64,000 nt of DNA from Anticarsia gemmatalis (lineage: Eukaryota > Arthropoda > Insecta > Lepidoptera > Erebidae): contig NC_134745.1 in NCBI RefSeq assembly GCF_050436995.1, positions 14,322,001-14,386,000 of the forward strand. Reading direction: 5' to 3'. Below the pieces are notes generated by a model. It had not been told where the DNA came from and ran no database searches. It saw only the letters and a program-made list of their open reading frames with translations. Of this stretch, positions 22,225 through 34,494 are shown piece by piece; the stretch's first letter is position 1, and every line of letters starts with the position of its first letter. The translations under genes were made by a program, and so were the position numbers.

Positions 22225-24258
22225 CTGTAACAATGAAACATTGGAATTTGTACAGTTTGAAAAGTACTTATAATAATTCTATTTGGATATTCTATGGAGT
22301 AAATAAATATTTGAGACACATGATGCTTCTTTTAAATTATAGTTATTGTCGAGACCTTTTATTTACTCAACAATAGGCAATGTCAGCCCGATAGTAGTAA
22401 TTACACGCTTTAAGACGTGTTATTTTCTTCTATTCGACCCAAAGTATAAAAATAAAGTTTTAATAATATAGTCAGAAGTTAATTAATTGTACTTAGATTT
22501 CGAAATCCAAAACTATACTGAAACTGCATGACAAACGATAAAAAACTATATTTATATCGTGTAAACCCGATCTAAAAATAAAAGCACATTGTCATCCCTT
22601 GAAATATCTCGCGAATTCTCATCCGTGTCCCAAAAGTGTGATGGACGGCAACGGTTGCTGACGTCACCGGCTAGTTTTTATATCAACTCGATTTGTCCCC
22701 CCACCCCCCTCCTTCCCCCAGGGAGAGACCCAACAAATATTATTTCATTTTCTACACAATCATGTCAGATTGTGAGCTCGACCTTTACAGTGAATGGGTT
22801 TGTTCGACTTTCCAATTGATATTGTAAACGGTTTTAGATGTGTTTTAGAAACTGGGAATTCAGTTTTGTGATAAATTTGGTAACTGCTAAAGGTGAAAGT
22901 GATTACCGGGTCTGTCTTTTAGATCCCGGCTGACAACATGAAACATTTTGTGTTGAAATAGTCGAAACAATGATTTATGATGAACAAAAGGGACATTAAG
23001 AATATATTTTTTTAAGGAAAGTACATATAGTTACTTTGTAAATGCAATGAAGTGAAAATGTGAAAGTGTGAAATCAATGTTTTTGTTCTGTAAGGTCGTT
23101 CGAAGATATTGTCGTTTTTCTTACCTTAAAAAAGTCTGTTCTCTATTCCCCCTTTTAGCTACAAAACAATTATATATAATCAAGTGCCAGATTGCTTAAT
23201 TGACATTTTTAGCATCTAACTTCACGTTTTCTATGCTAAGAACTGGCCATACAAACATATAATTAAATTCTGTCAATTCGGTTCATATTTGAATCTATAA
23301 AATGTCCACATCTACGTCATGATACCTGTTACAAATACCCGAGTATTCCGTGACAATGACGTCACATTATGTAGATCGCATAACAACTGAACTGGACCAA
23401 TTTTAATTTAAAATGAGAGGAGAAATTCAGTTCTCTCGCGAGGATAATGAGGTTTTATCGATTTAAAAGAAATCCAATTGTAATCGGATTCTGTAAGTAC
23501 TTGATAATTTACGAGGTTTTTTGTGTAGAGCGGTTTTCTTGTCAAAGTAAGGTACGTATTAGGTATCATCCGGAAGCACGTTTTAAAGAACCGGTTTGAC
23601 ATGTTGAAAAAGGTTTTTGATAGTCATGCTTCTGCGTTTGGCTTTAGTTAATTTCAACTAACATCGAAAACCTCAAGTGAGGTGATAAAGTTTCTTTGAG
23701 GGAGACCTCAATTTAGATACACGTACAGCAAACGATAATAAAACAAACCGGTTGGTTATCCCTTTAAGAAGGCAAAACTATGAACTACATTCTTCAACCC
23801 AAAACGATAAAAACATCTATCTCATCAATACACACAAAACAGGGTCTACCCACATATCTCTTTAAATTGACTTCCGAACTTCTAGTCTTTCTTACTTGTA
23901 GCCCAAGTTAGACCCTAGATCTAGATTTATAGTTTATTTGTACTAAATCACACGCCTACGCCATCTAACTATGCTTAGAGAAAAGTGTCCAGTAAATTGG
24001 GGTTACGCAGCTGTTTAGGATTTATTAAATGGTTTAATTTATATAAGAAAAAAGGGCTTTGGTAGTAAAATTTAACTAATCAAATTAATTTGGGTAAATC
24101 AAGATAAGTTTAAAGATGTATTTCTTCGTTGTTCTTATTATTACTCGTTCCTTACTCGTTCTTACTTGTTCCTTACTTGTTCCAATGGTTATCCAGTTTC
24201 AGAAAACTACTTCTATTCAATTTAGATTTAAGTTAATTATCATAAATTAAACTGTCTT

Positions 24259-24259
<1 letters not shown>

Positions 24260-24332
<73 letters not shown>
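24260..24332 (+). repeat. (AG)n microsatellite
   Basis: A 65-bp uninterrupted AG dinucleotide run is followed by AAAGAGAGG. On the transcribed minus strand this is a CT tract. GA-repeat tracts can bind GAGA-factor/CLAMP-type proteins, but no function is shown here. Confidence 0.95.
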
Positions 24333-24827
24333 GTATTCAGTAACTACCAAGGTATTGTAGAGAAATATCAGAGCCTCCGGGAATTTCGGAAAAATTGATT
24401 ATTTATTTATTATTATTTATCAGTTAGTGTTAAATATCTTGGCCATACGGTTTAACTTTACTCCTGGCTCATTCACAAACGGAACTTGTGTCTTACTATT
24501 GGGACAGACATATGTTTTATTTAGCTTATAGGACAAAAATATGCTTAAAACACATTTTCTTTATTACTATTATTTTTTTGAATAATCAAGGCATGCAAAC
24601 AAATTACTCTAGTACTCAAAATAATATCAGATGTTATTCCAGGAACACAAGCTCAGTTCAGGTTGAGAGCTAATAAGCCTAAGTGTCTGTTATTAATCGT
24701 CAAACGACCGCCCATCTTCAGAGTATGTCGTTCCTGGAACCATTCCTATGATCTTGATGGTATTTGGCTTGAGTGATTCTGTAATGCATAGGTTTACAAT
24801 AATATGGGTTGTAGATTAAGTTATCTT

Positions 24828-24906
24828 AGTTATCTGGTCTCTGCCTACCACTATGGGAAAGAGGCGTGATTTTAAATATACTTATTAGTATATGTATGTA
24901 TGTATT
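24828..24906 (+). repeat. Lepidopteran SINE 3' fragment (TATG-tailed)
   Basis: TCTGGTCTCTGCCTACCACT then ATGGGAAAGAGGCGTGATTT and an ATATGTATGTATGTAT tail. It is the same family as 7822-7926 and better preserved. Confidence 0.7.
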
Positions 24907-25691
24907 AATTTATTGTAACTATCAATGTTAAAAGTAAGTTGTTATTGAATCTTGATAGATTTTGACAAAACTATTTGTTAACGTCGACACCTTATTTTAG
25001 CATTACCAACGTAAACCCATTTTAGCAGGATTGGTTAAGAAAAAGCTAAGTTATAACGATTATGTAATTACTTTTCATTTGACTTACATGATTCATATGA
25101 AACACAGTTTTTAAATTAATAAAATTTTACTAAAACAATAAGATGCTATAATAATATTTAGACCTTGCTTAATGTTTTTATTTTGAGGAACGTTATTTGT
25201 TGTAATCATTATTTTATAAATAACAAATTGGTAAACAAAAAATGAAAGTATCAGGACACAAGTATTCTCTTTAAAAAATACGTGACCGAACCTACAATTT
25301 CCCAATACATTTTCGTCAACAAACGAAAACTTCAAATAAAATATTTTGTGAAACTCAATGATTGGCAATCGAAGTTTCCCTTTGAAGCGGGTTTGGTTCT
25401 CGTTTGAAATGACAAGTTAAATACACCCACGTTTTGTAGGTGACATAAGCCATTTAATGCCTTATACAAATCTAGGCTTAAAGCCCTATTTGTGTGGGCT
25501 AAAAATAGAGGTTCTGGCTTGTTTGTTCCTGCGGGGGTAGGATTACTAAGTGATTAATCGAGGGCAGGCTGTAATGTAAACTTATGGGTGAAATTCGTTA
25601 TGTCCTTTTAACTTTTACTGTAAAGGTTATTGGGTGTTTTCTCTGGTCTATATTCCGAGAATAAACACTAGTAATGACTAGTATGTCACTA

Positions 25692-25810
25692 GCCCCCGGT
25701 TTCTGAGGTACATTTAGCGGTAATTTATCTATTCGATAGCGTTTAAACTCATATAAAAAACGCGATTGAATAGATAAACTACCTTTGAATGTACCTTAAA
25801 AACCGAGGGT
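25692..25810. mobile_element. Hairpin MITE, complete copy
   Basis: The whole 119 bp fold back on themselves. The left arm has CCCCCGGTTTCTGAGGTACA then TTTAGCGGTAATTTATCTAT. The right arm is its imperfect complement, ending TACCTTAAAAACCGAGGG. The loop contains GTTTAAACTCATATAAAA. TA dinucleotides at or near both ends suggest a Tc1/mariner-like origin. A deleted copy with the same left arm is at 43867-43941. Confidence 0.85.
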
Positions 25811-28800
25811 AATACTTTTTTGCATAATTTATAGTTTTATGTGTCAACATAAAGATATCCAAATTGAGTCTGAAATTAAACAGTAAAATCACACACACGC
25901 CCTGATATTATTAATAATAATGGCATCTTAGTTGATATACGAATACGGCAGCCAATTTCATTGCAGAAAAATAACAATTTAAATAGGTATTTGAACATGG
26001 AAATTAAACGCTCCCATAGAAAAAATACTTCAGTAACTCAACATTGAATTCATGCCACGTGGATCTTTATCTGCTTACTGCAAAGAAAAATAAATATATT
26101 CTTCCCAAAACACCCAATGTAACAGCTGCTCGCATGACGTTGCAAACAACTCAATAGGAAGACAGGAAAGGTCAAACGGATCCCCATGACTTTGTACTTT
26201 GCTTACCGATTGCTGCTTAAAGGGTAAACAGAAAGGGCCACTCAAAAGTGTGATAAAGCTTGGGATTTGGCAAATTTTAATTTCGTTTGGTTAACGTTTG
26301 AAAAGAGTGGCAAAAGATAACTCATATTTTTTGTGTCAAGTTCCTTTGATAAAAGTATGCAAGTTTTGCCAAAACTCATAAAAACATAGCCCTGTTCTAC
26401 ACTACTATTTTTATAATGTTAATATGATTAGATATAACAATTGTACATTCTTTGCAGTCAAGCAAACTATCAATTTAGCTTGCTGCTAAGACCAGAAACA
26501 ACCTGTGCCGAAACGTCGGGAAAAGCAAAGACATTCCTTGTGTAATCATTTATTATCAATGTCAAGTGTTCTCTAGCCTATTCAGGGAATAAACGTTGTT
26601 CATGATGTCATTGACCTGCCTTGCCATAGGCCCATGCTACTGTAAGCACTGTGTGGTATCAAATAACATTGCTCTTTTTAAGTTTCCATGTTAACAAATC
26701 GCAAGTCCTAACTTTTTCCAAACAATTTTGGCACGAAACACAGTTTCTTTCGGTTAGCTATTTGTGTTCAGTAGTAATCAGGTAATCCGGCTTAGCGCTA
26801 AGTGTATTTACTTTCCAAATGCTTCCTCTGAGAAAACAAAACTTTCTGCTGACGTCACAGTTGGACAGCTGAAATGTCTTTGTTATCTATGTTAGTGAGT
26901 TTATCAAGAATATTTTAGGAATAGAATAGGACTGTTTTGCCTAAATGTTGACTATACGTTGACTTGTTACATACCCAACAAACCACATTATTCCAATTCA
27001 TATTTTTTATAGTTTTTAAAATTAATATCGATTTCCCTAAAACGGTTATCTTGCAAGATTTGTGTTTGAGAGTATGTAAATCATTTCACATACAATATGC
27101 TTTTGAAACAAGTTCAAGAAGTTTACAGGTTTGCTAGAAATGTGTCTGAAATCTGTAAGCAATGTTTAAGAACCATTAACTTTAATGAAAATTCAATCAA
27201 CATGATATTTTTTTATAAGATGTCATTATGGCATAATAATAATAAACTTTAATAATACTTCCCTCAATTGTAATTATTAATTGATATCAACTCGATACAA
27301 TTTATTAATCAAAAACTCATTATCGAGAAAATAATATTTTAATCACTCGTCACCATTATCCAAAATCTCTTGATGATCAATAGTACTGATATTGACCACC
27401 GCTAATGAAAATTATGAGCACGATTAATAATCATTCACTCGGCAAATTATTTCTTAATAAGCGACTCTATTTAAAACACAAAAGCACGTTTTTAATTAAA
27501 CCAGCTGCATTTTTTAAGAACTTGTTGCTCCAACAATGTGATAATAGCGAGCAATATTTCTTTGAATAAAAACCTTTATCTATCTCCAAAGAATAATGTA
27601 GTGTTTATGAAAATATATTAAAGTTATAAATCAAGCTCTCGTGAAAAGATACACAAAAAAACGGCTATTTCGAGTTTACAAGAAATCAGAAATCTTCCGC
27701 TCGCAATTTTTCTTTGAAGAGGCTTTCTCTCAAATATTTGGGTTACCGGCTCTCTTGCACGTACAATCGCAATAAAATCGAACATAGCGAATCACGTCTA
27801 TCTGTAAATATGTGCTGGCTTCTTTCTTCAAGTCCTTTTTTAGATATTTTCTTTACGCCTCAAGATAGATTGGCTGAATATCTGTTTTCATGTTAGGAAA
27901 ACTTTCTGATATAAAGTAAATGGTAGGCGAGGGCCCGCCATTTGTAAAAGTCGGACACGGCCTCATACGGAGCCAATACGAATAAAAGATTACGCACGTG
28001 TTACGTATAGGGTGGGAAATTGGTGTTTGCGTGAAACGACTGTTTGATTCACATTTCCGTAGTCATTTTGCCGATATCAAAAATATATTTTGGTGGCGGT
28101 AAGACTTTCTTTCTTGCTTTACACTTTGTATGGTTGTTTAGTTGCAAAGAACAGAGAATTTATCGACATTTTGATAGACGTTGATTTAGGTTTTTGTTTG
28201 TGAGAAATACGCGGATATGTTATGGGATAAGATATTTCTATAAGAATATATTTCATACAAAGTGATCACCATTTAATTTCAATAATAATTTAACATGTAA
28301 GGTAAAATATTAATGCCATATTTTTTGTAAACATTCCAGGGACACTAGTTACAAACGTATTTGTTTCGAGTACAAAAAAACTGCCTTATGGTTAATCATA
28401 AGACCAACAATCAAATCTGATATTACGCACATTTGCAGCTCAAGCAATTGACAAAAAATTTGACGTTTTATAACAAATCCAATAGTACAACACACTGCAA
28501 CATAGAGTATAGGTATTTTGTTCAAACAGTTTCTGAACCCGGTTCGGTAACACAAATAGTATGACCAAACGTCAAACCTTAAGAGGCCGTGTTTTTCATG
28601 TCCATCAATGTCAGAAAAAAATGTACAAAGTATAAAAATATATTGACCTGGATTTATAGCAGGCTCGCTGTTGTACAAGAATTTTCTTTTTGAATACGCA
28701 AACTGTATTTTTTGTGTGAATTTTGATGAATTTGCAATTTGTTTGATAGGTTTTGAAGCCTTATATAGTAAACGTACTTGGTTGAAAACATGACAGTGTA

Positions 28801-29664
28801 ATTTTTGATGGTTCTTTTTTATTGTGGGAAATCAAGGGCAATATACTGAATCTTTCTATCGAGTAATTAGTTTTTGCGATCGTGGGCTTATATAGTTTAG
28901 TGAAAGCAGTCTATATGTTATCAAGAATACTTCAAACTCCGGTCAATTGCAAGTACTCAAATCGATTCAGCGTTAGAGACATTATAAGCATGACAAACAG
29001 ACAAAAAGATTAATTTTATGTTTAATTTTACACTATGTAAGTATAATACATACATTTTTATAACCAACTCAAACAATAAAACTACGCTTTAGATGCATTA
29101 AACTAAAGCTACAAGGACTATAAATCACTTCTAAAGCAACCACTTTTAAACTAATAGAATTGAAGTCATCGGTTAACAGATGGCAGTAGTAGCTATCCAT
29201 CTAGATCCTTTCTACGACATTTGTTAGACAAAACGTGACAGTTTTACAAAGTAAAGGACACAACAATCTATTAGATAAGGTTGAGATGCTTGTAACCTGC
29301 AGTTTTGTATATACCATTGTAAATTTAATGTTGTTGTTTTTTAAGCTTACTTGATTGGCAGGAAACAAAGTGTCGGTATAGTTGGGATTATGTGTAACAT
29401 TTCTGGGCTGGTTTTTCATTAATTGTCGTTTAATCACAAAATGTCTGCTGGAATATAATGGTAACTTTAATTATGTGTAGGCAGATTACAAAAACTGAAA
29501 TATTTGTGTCTCAAGTTTCATTAAAATACATTGTTAAGTTTAAAATAATGTCATACGTACATTTTAAGTGCATATTTATATATATCATGCGTCACATAAT
29601 TCTACATAATTCTTAAGCGTTTCCAATAGTAGATAGCAAAAAGTATATAAGGTTATTTTTTTAA

Positions 29665-29760
29665 CCCGTCATTGCCCCACTGGGTATGGCTCTCCTTCCG
29701 AACGAGGGAAGAGCTAGGCCTTGTATATAAGTTGCCAGTTCAAAATCGAGGGCTTTTTAA
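29665..29760 (-). repeat. SINE tail copy
   Basis: TTAACCCGTCATTGCCCCAC then TGGGTATGGCTCTCCTTCCG and AACGAGGGAAGAGCTAGGCC is a minus-strand copy of the CCAGCAGTGG-family tail. Confidence 0.7.
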
Positions 29761-30007
29761 TTAGTACTCACGTTTACATGTACCCTACTCAAGCAGACTT
29801 CTTTGCACCGTCACTATACCTAAATACAAGTCGACGCCCTTCCTGCCTGTGTTGAATAACAAACATCCTTGTGAGGGAGCGATTATTAACCTTTGATGTG
29901 ACAGTATCGAGTGTCTATCGTATGTTTGTACACGTCATTGTGTAGCGCGATTTTGTATACTAGGTAGATCGTTTAACATTTAAAATAACTTGAAGAATGT
30001 TCTTGCG

Positions 30008-30052
30008 GTATACGCTAGGGGCGCTGATCACTTTTTCAAACAAAATTTAGTT
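30008..30052 (+). repeat. GATTCTCTAC-family MITE fragment
   Basis: TACGCTAGGGGCGCTGATCA followed by CTTTTTCAAACAAAATTTAG matches the middle of the family defined at 57567-57736. Confidence 0.6.
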
Positions 30053-30891
30053 ATTAGACGAAAGATTTACTAAGTACTATTGCAACTTGTTTCCTATGGG
30101 GTACGTAAAGTACGTATGGGGTTTAAAGCACTAAAACTTATTTAACTTTATCAACATACATAGTGTGAACTATGAGCACTGATTTAAAGTATTACGCAGT
30201 AAAAGTTTTAAGATTTGTTATTATCCTTTCACAAGTGGGTGCTATTATTAGTTCATGCAACTAAAAGTACTTAATTAAGTTTTAACAATAAATAAGTTCT
30301 TTCGACAAACATGTGCAATTTAATTTTCCGCACAAAACGTCCCTCGTAAACAGACTCTCAAACTGTTGCCAATTACCCTGTAGAGTAATACCATAATAAC
30401 ATGTCGTGGCCCACATGTGCCTCCGACCTTTGGGAGGCTGATCACGTTGCGAATAAACAAAATGAACCGCGCATTCCGACTCCCGATACATTATCGTAAA
30501 ACAAGTAAGTTGTTCCTTAAAAAAGTCAGCGTGCTTGTGTGAGTGAGTACTCGAACCTGTGCGTATGTACGTGTGTCTCTGCGTGTGTATTTTTGTCTGT
30601 CTTCTTCTTCTTCGTGTCAATGGTTTTTAAAGTTTAAGATACCTCCAGTTTTATATAAACAGTAAATAAATACGAGAATATGTATTATTATGTATATATG
30701 TATATTATTGTATATGTTATAATAATAATTAGATATAATATATATTCAGATATATTTCGACCAAAAGTCGGCAACGGCAATGGCGTCATGGCTTGCCTCG
30801 GATAAGTCGTTCTTGTCTGTGCATGTGTGCGTATGATTGTGTGCGTGTATGTATATGTCGCAGTAAGATAGATAAAGCCGTAACATAGTTA

Positions 30892-30935
30892 TATCCCTAG
30901 GGATATAATTATATGCCGTAACATAGTTATAATGA
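30892..30935. repeat. 20-bp palindrome between direct repeats
   Basis: TTATATCCCTAGGGATATAA is a perfect 20-bp palindrome. CCGTAACATAGTTATA occurs on both sides of it. Confidence 0.85.
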
Positions 30936-32942
30936 GAGTTTGAAGTCTGTCAAAATATATGTATAGTATGTAAAAATGATGTGGGTCTGTACGCCGCATT
31001 TGTTGAAAAATATTTTCTCTCGGTACTTTGTAATTTTCAAAGACTTTAACAAGGATTAACCTTCGCCCTTTCCAGTTCTTTCTTAACTCGACAAGTGTAA
31101 TATTACTTAAAAATAGTTTTGCTACAATATTTTATTTATTCAAAGTGATCGGTAGTATAACTGACTGCACATCATGAGATCTCGAGGGAAACCTGTGTCA
31201 GGCCAAATAATAAGATGGTCTTTTCTTATTTATTCTAGAGTATTTCTCAATAGTAGCCCGGAGTTTGTTAACGAGCCTGAGTATTACTTTATTACATGAG
31301 GCGAATATTGTTTATGTCAAAACGTGGGTTACTTTCATAGTTACAACTTTTAAACTCTCGCGTTGCATGTGTAACATATTTTATACTTGAAACGTGGGCT
31401 ATTTCATACATCTCTGTCTACATCTTTGGATATAACATGCGTGATATTATGTATGTTATAAACTTAAAGAAAATCGTTGACCCTAGAAATTTTGTTGCGT
31501 CGGCCGAATAAACCTTTTATAAAAACTTAGACCTCCATACATAATCTAGGTCGAAGTTTAGCAAACGTATTTTGGCTGAAAGCTTCGGGTGGCTAGCTAG
31601 CATAATATATAGGGCTGTTTCTAAATTAAGTGCGTATACTTGCTGGGTTGTAGACATTCTTAGAAATATTTTGAAGGAGAAAATTCGAGACGATTTTAGA
31701 GCTAAGTGAGTTTTTACGGTTTATTTTAAAAATCGCAAAGTGAAGTTGAAACCAAAATCAATTTTGCGGAACATGCTGTATATGATACGAAATAACCACT
31801 TACTACTTAGTGCAAATATCCTGATATTCTTTTTGAAGATAAAAGTACAGTTTAAGTAAAAAAATAAGGAAAAGAAATATCAAATTCATATTTACCTTCT
31901 GAAACAATAGATATTGAAATTACCAAAAATATTTCCTATGATGAACATTAAACCAGTTAATAACATACGACTAAATCTTAATACAGCATTTAAAGGTATT
32001 TTCCAAATAATTTTCCTAAAATATCTAAGAAGAGATTTCTCCTAAACTCCTACACCATAATTTACGATACTCTTAAGTCCATGTAAGTCGGTAACAAAAA
32101 CAAAGTATATGTTTCCATTAATATTTTCTTTTTATCGTCATGTCGACATGTTTTGACGCCTACCCTTGTTAGTTTGGAACGTGTTTCAGGCCAGTTTTAT
32201 GGTGAACTACTTTTATTGGACATATTTCCTGAGTGTAGGTGTAAGGGCGCGGTTTTTATTGACAAGTAGACTTTATTTTTTATGCTAGTAAACGACTTAT
32301 AATTGACAAAATAGCAAGTTACAATTTAGGGAGTTATATTTTTTTTTATCATTGGCATAAGTTTGAATTCAAATTAGGCACCATGGAACTGAGAGGCAAT
32401 AAGTAGAATATTATCCTTTAGGCCATATTGCTTTCGATTTTTTTATGACACTTTTAACTACCGAGTGACTATAGATAAATTTTATATGAAAATCTTATCA
32501 GCCCCCGTTGTGATCCAGTGTAACCATTTTTCTAGTAAGTTGAAATGCCAAACTACTAGTAGTAAGAGAGTTCTAACTAATAAACTATTACATTTATCTC
32601 ATTTCGCTTTTAACCGGTAAATAGAATTGCGGATTTACAGATCTTGACAAATAAAATAGTCTTGTAGCCGTCAGCTCATATACCTAAAGCTTTAGTCGAT
32701 GCACAACGTCAAAATGTCGAATAACGAAGCTACAGCCATCTGATTGATTCCCGTGTATCGTGTTTCGTCTGTATAGCACCTAACTGAGTCAATTCTATTC
32801 AAGCCATGCAAACCATTTTGATTTGGTTTTGCGACTGCCAGTTCCATTTTATGCAGAATTTTTCGCTGGTGAATCGTATTAGACATTCCACTGGCAACGT
32901 TTCTAACCTCCCTGAAACAATTTTATGTACTATAAACTATGG

Positions 32943-33005
32943 TTATGCTGTTTTGTCCGGTGACAAAATAGCATAAGTCAATACAAATACGACAAAACAG
33001 CATAA
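32943..33005. repeat. 15-mer repeated three times, one inverted
   Basis: TTATGCTGTTTTGTC (32943-32957) is followed by its complement with one mismatch, GACAAAATAGCATAA (32962-32976), and by the exact complement GACAAAACAGCATAA (32991-33005). The first two form a hairpin with a 4-nt loop. Confidence 0.85.
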
Positions 33006-33049
33006 TCGGTATTACACAATTAAAATCGACTGGAAAAATAGTTCCTCCA

Positions 33050-33105
33050 GTATACGCTAGGGGCGCTGAACAGTTCGCTACTCAAAGTTTCGTAATGTCT
33101 ATTCG
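33050..33105 (+). repeat. GATTCTCTAC-family MITE fragment
   Basis: TATACGCTAGGGGCGCTGAA then CAGTTCGCTAC is a diverged piece of the same family as 30008-30052. Confidence 0.5.
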
Positions 33106-33630
33106 ATATCAGTAGTAAATTTGTGTCAGGTTATTTTGGCGCCTTTTTAATGTAAGTAAATGACTTCGCAAAAACTTTCATCCATTCAAAAATTATTTTA
33201 ATTAAAAATAAAATATTAATATGTAATCAATATTTACGTTTTGACGCGTAGAAAAGGTAAAATGTGTGAGCCATTTGCGATTTGGTGTGTGCAAAGCTTA
33301 ACTTTCGTACTTCTTACTTATGAATGGAGTGACCAATTCTTATTCTGATTTGGGTGCTAACAAAAGTTTATGGAGATGACAAGCAGATGCAGTAAATACT
33401 TGATCGTATGGGATTGTGGTCAGTAAGCAGGGAGAGAAGTTGTAAGATTCGTACATTCTGGTGCAAATGTATTGGAGTTATTTTTACGACTTACCGTAGT
33501 ACTTGGTAGAGAATATAAGAAGGCTTGTGGTTTTTCTGGCGATTACCACGTTAAGTAACAAATAGAAAGTTAGTAAGTTGGCATTTTTTGTTTTAAATAA
33601 TGATGCGTGTTGTATTCCAGGGTTAGCCCA

Positions 33631-33686
33631 GGTTTCTTGAAATAATGTGGAAGGATTTAGATCCTTCCACATTATTTCAAGAAACC
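33631..33686. repeat. Perfect 26-bp inverted repeat (hairpin)
   Basis: Arms at 33631-33656 and 33661-33686 are exactly complementary around the 4-nt loop TTAG. The left arm begins GGTTTCTTGAAATAATGTGG. The right arm abuts a SINE tail. Perfect complementarity over 26 bp implies a recent origin or constraint. Confidence 0.92.
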
Positions 33687-33735
33687 CTTGCCCACCAGTG
33701 GTACAGTATTAGGTTAGATAGATTTAAATCATGTT
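33683..33735 (+). repeat. SINE tail fragment
   Basis: AACCCTTGCCCACCAGTGGT then ACAGTATTAGGTTAGATAG is a plus-strand tail copy directly after the palindrome. Confidence 0.65.
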
Positions 33736-34479
33736 CAAATAGTGATTGGAGATTTAAACAAGTAACAAAATAATTATTTAAAACAAAACAAATAAATATA
33801 ATATATTTATAGATTTGCCTGATGAAAAACATTTCATTAAACCAACCTAGTGTGAGCAAACATGACTAGTACGTACACTAGGTAAAATAAATATCGGTGA
33901 AAATACCAGGAAAATTTTCCAAACAATGTAAACCACACGTAAAAAACACAGTTCTAAAAAACATCATAACGATGCAGAACAAAAATATTCATTTTAAACG
34001 CATTTTTACGAATAAAAATTCCCATATTTGCCGCAAAAAATTTCCCCATTTTGTTGCAGAGTATAAAAAGCAGATACATTTTCGTCCTAATAACAGTATT
34101 TTCAGTAGCGAGTCCCATATGTTCCCATATACCGGGGGATCTCTTAATCCTTATTTAAAATGTTCCCATACAATTTACCCGCGCCACGGTGAATGGATGA
34201 TGCATTTTAGATTCCCATCTAGTTGCCCATGAATATTTAATGCTTGTAAAATTTTATGTTGGTGAATCTTATGGTTATTTTAAGGCTATAAAATAGATAA
34301 CTGACCCTCATAGCTCCTTCCAAACTTTGAGAGAACATTTTGGATTTATTTTGTAAATGGCCAACTAAATAACCATTACTCCTGACTCATAGAACATTAT
34401 TTCAACTATGTTGGGATATTCTATACTTGTAACTTGCAGAAATTGACTTAAGCTACATTTCAATTTCTCCATGCAGCTA

Positions 34480-34494
34480 TAATAATAATAATAA
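34480..34494 (+). repeat. (TAA)5, insertion target of Dong-like elements
   Basis: Five TAA units precede the first Dong-like element. Matching TAA runs occur at 35210-35221 and 38463-38474. Confidence 0.9.

Noticed and set aside
30282..30620. 112-codon minus-strand ORF starting MTRRRRRQTKIHTQRH
   Set aside because: The Arg/Thr/His-rich start comes from TTC/GTGT simple repeats near 30540-30615. There is no family match and it is intronic.
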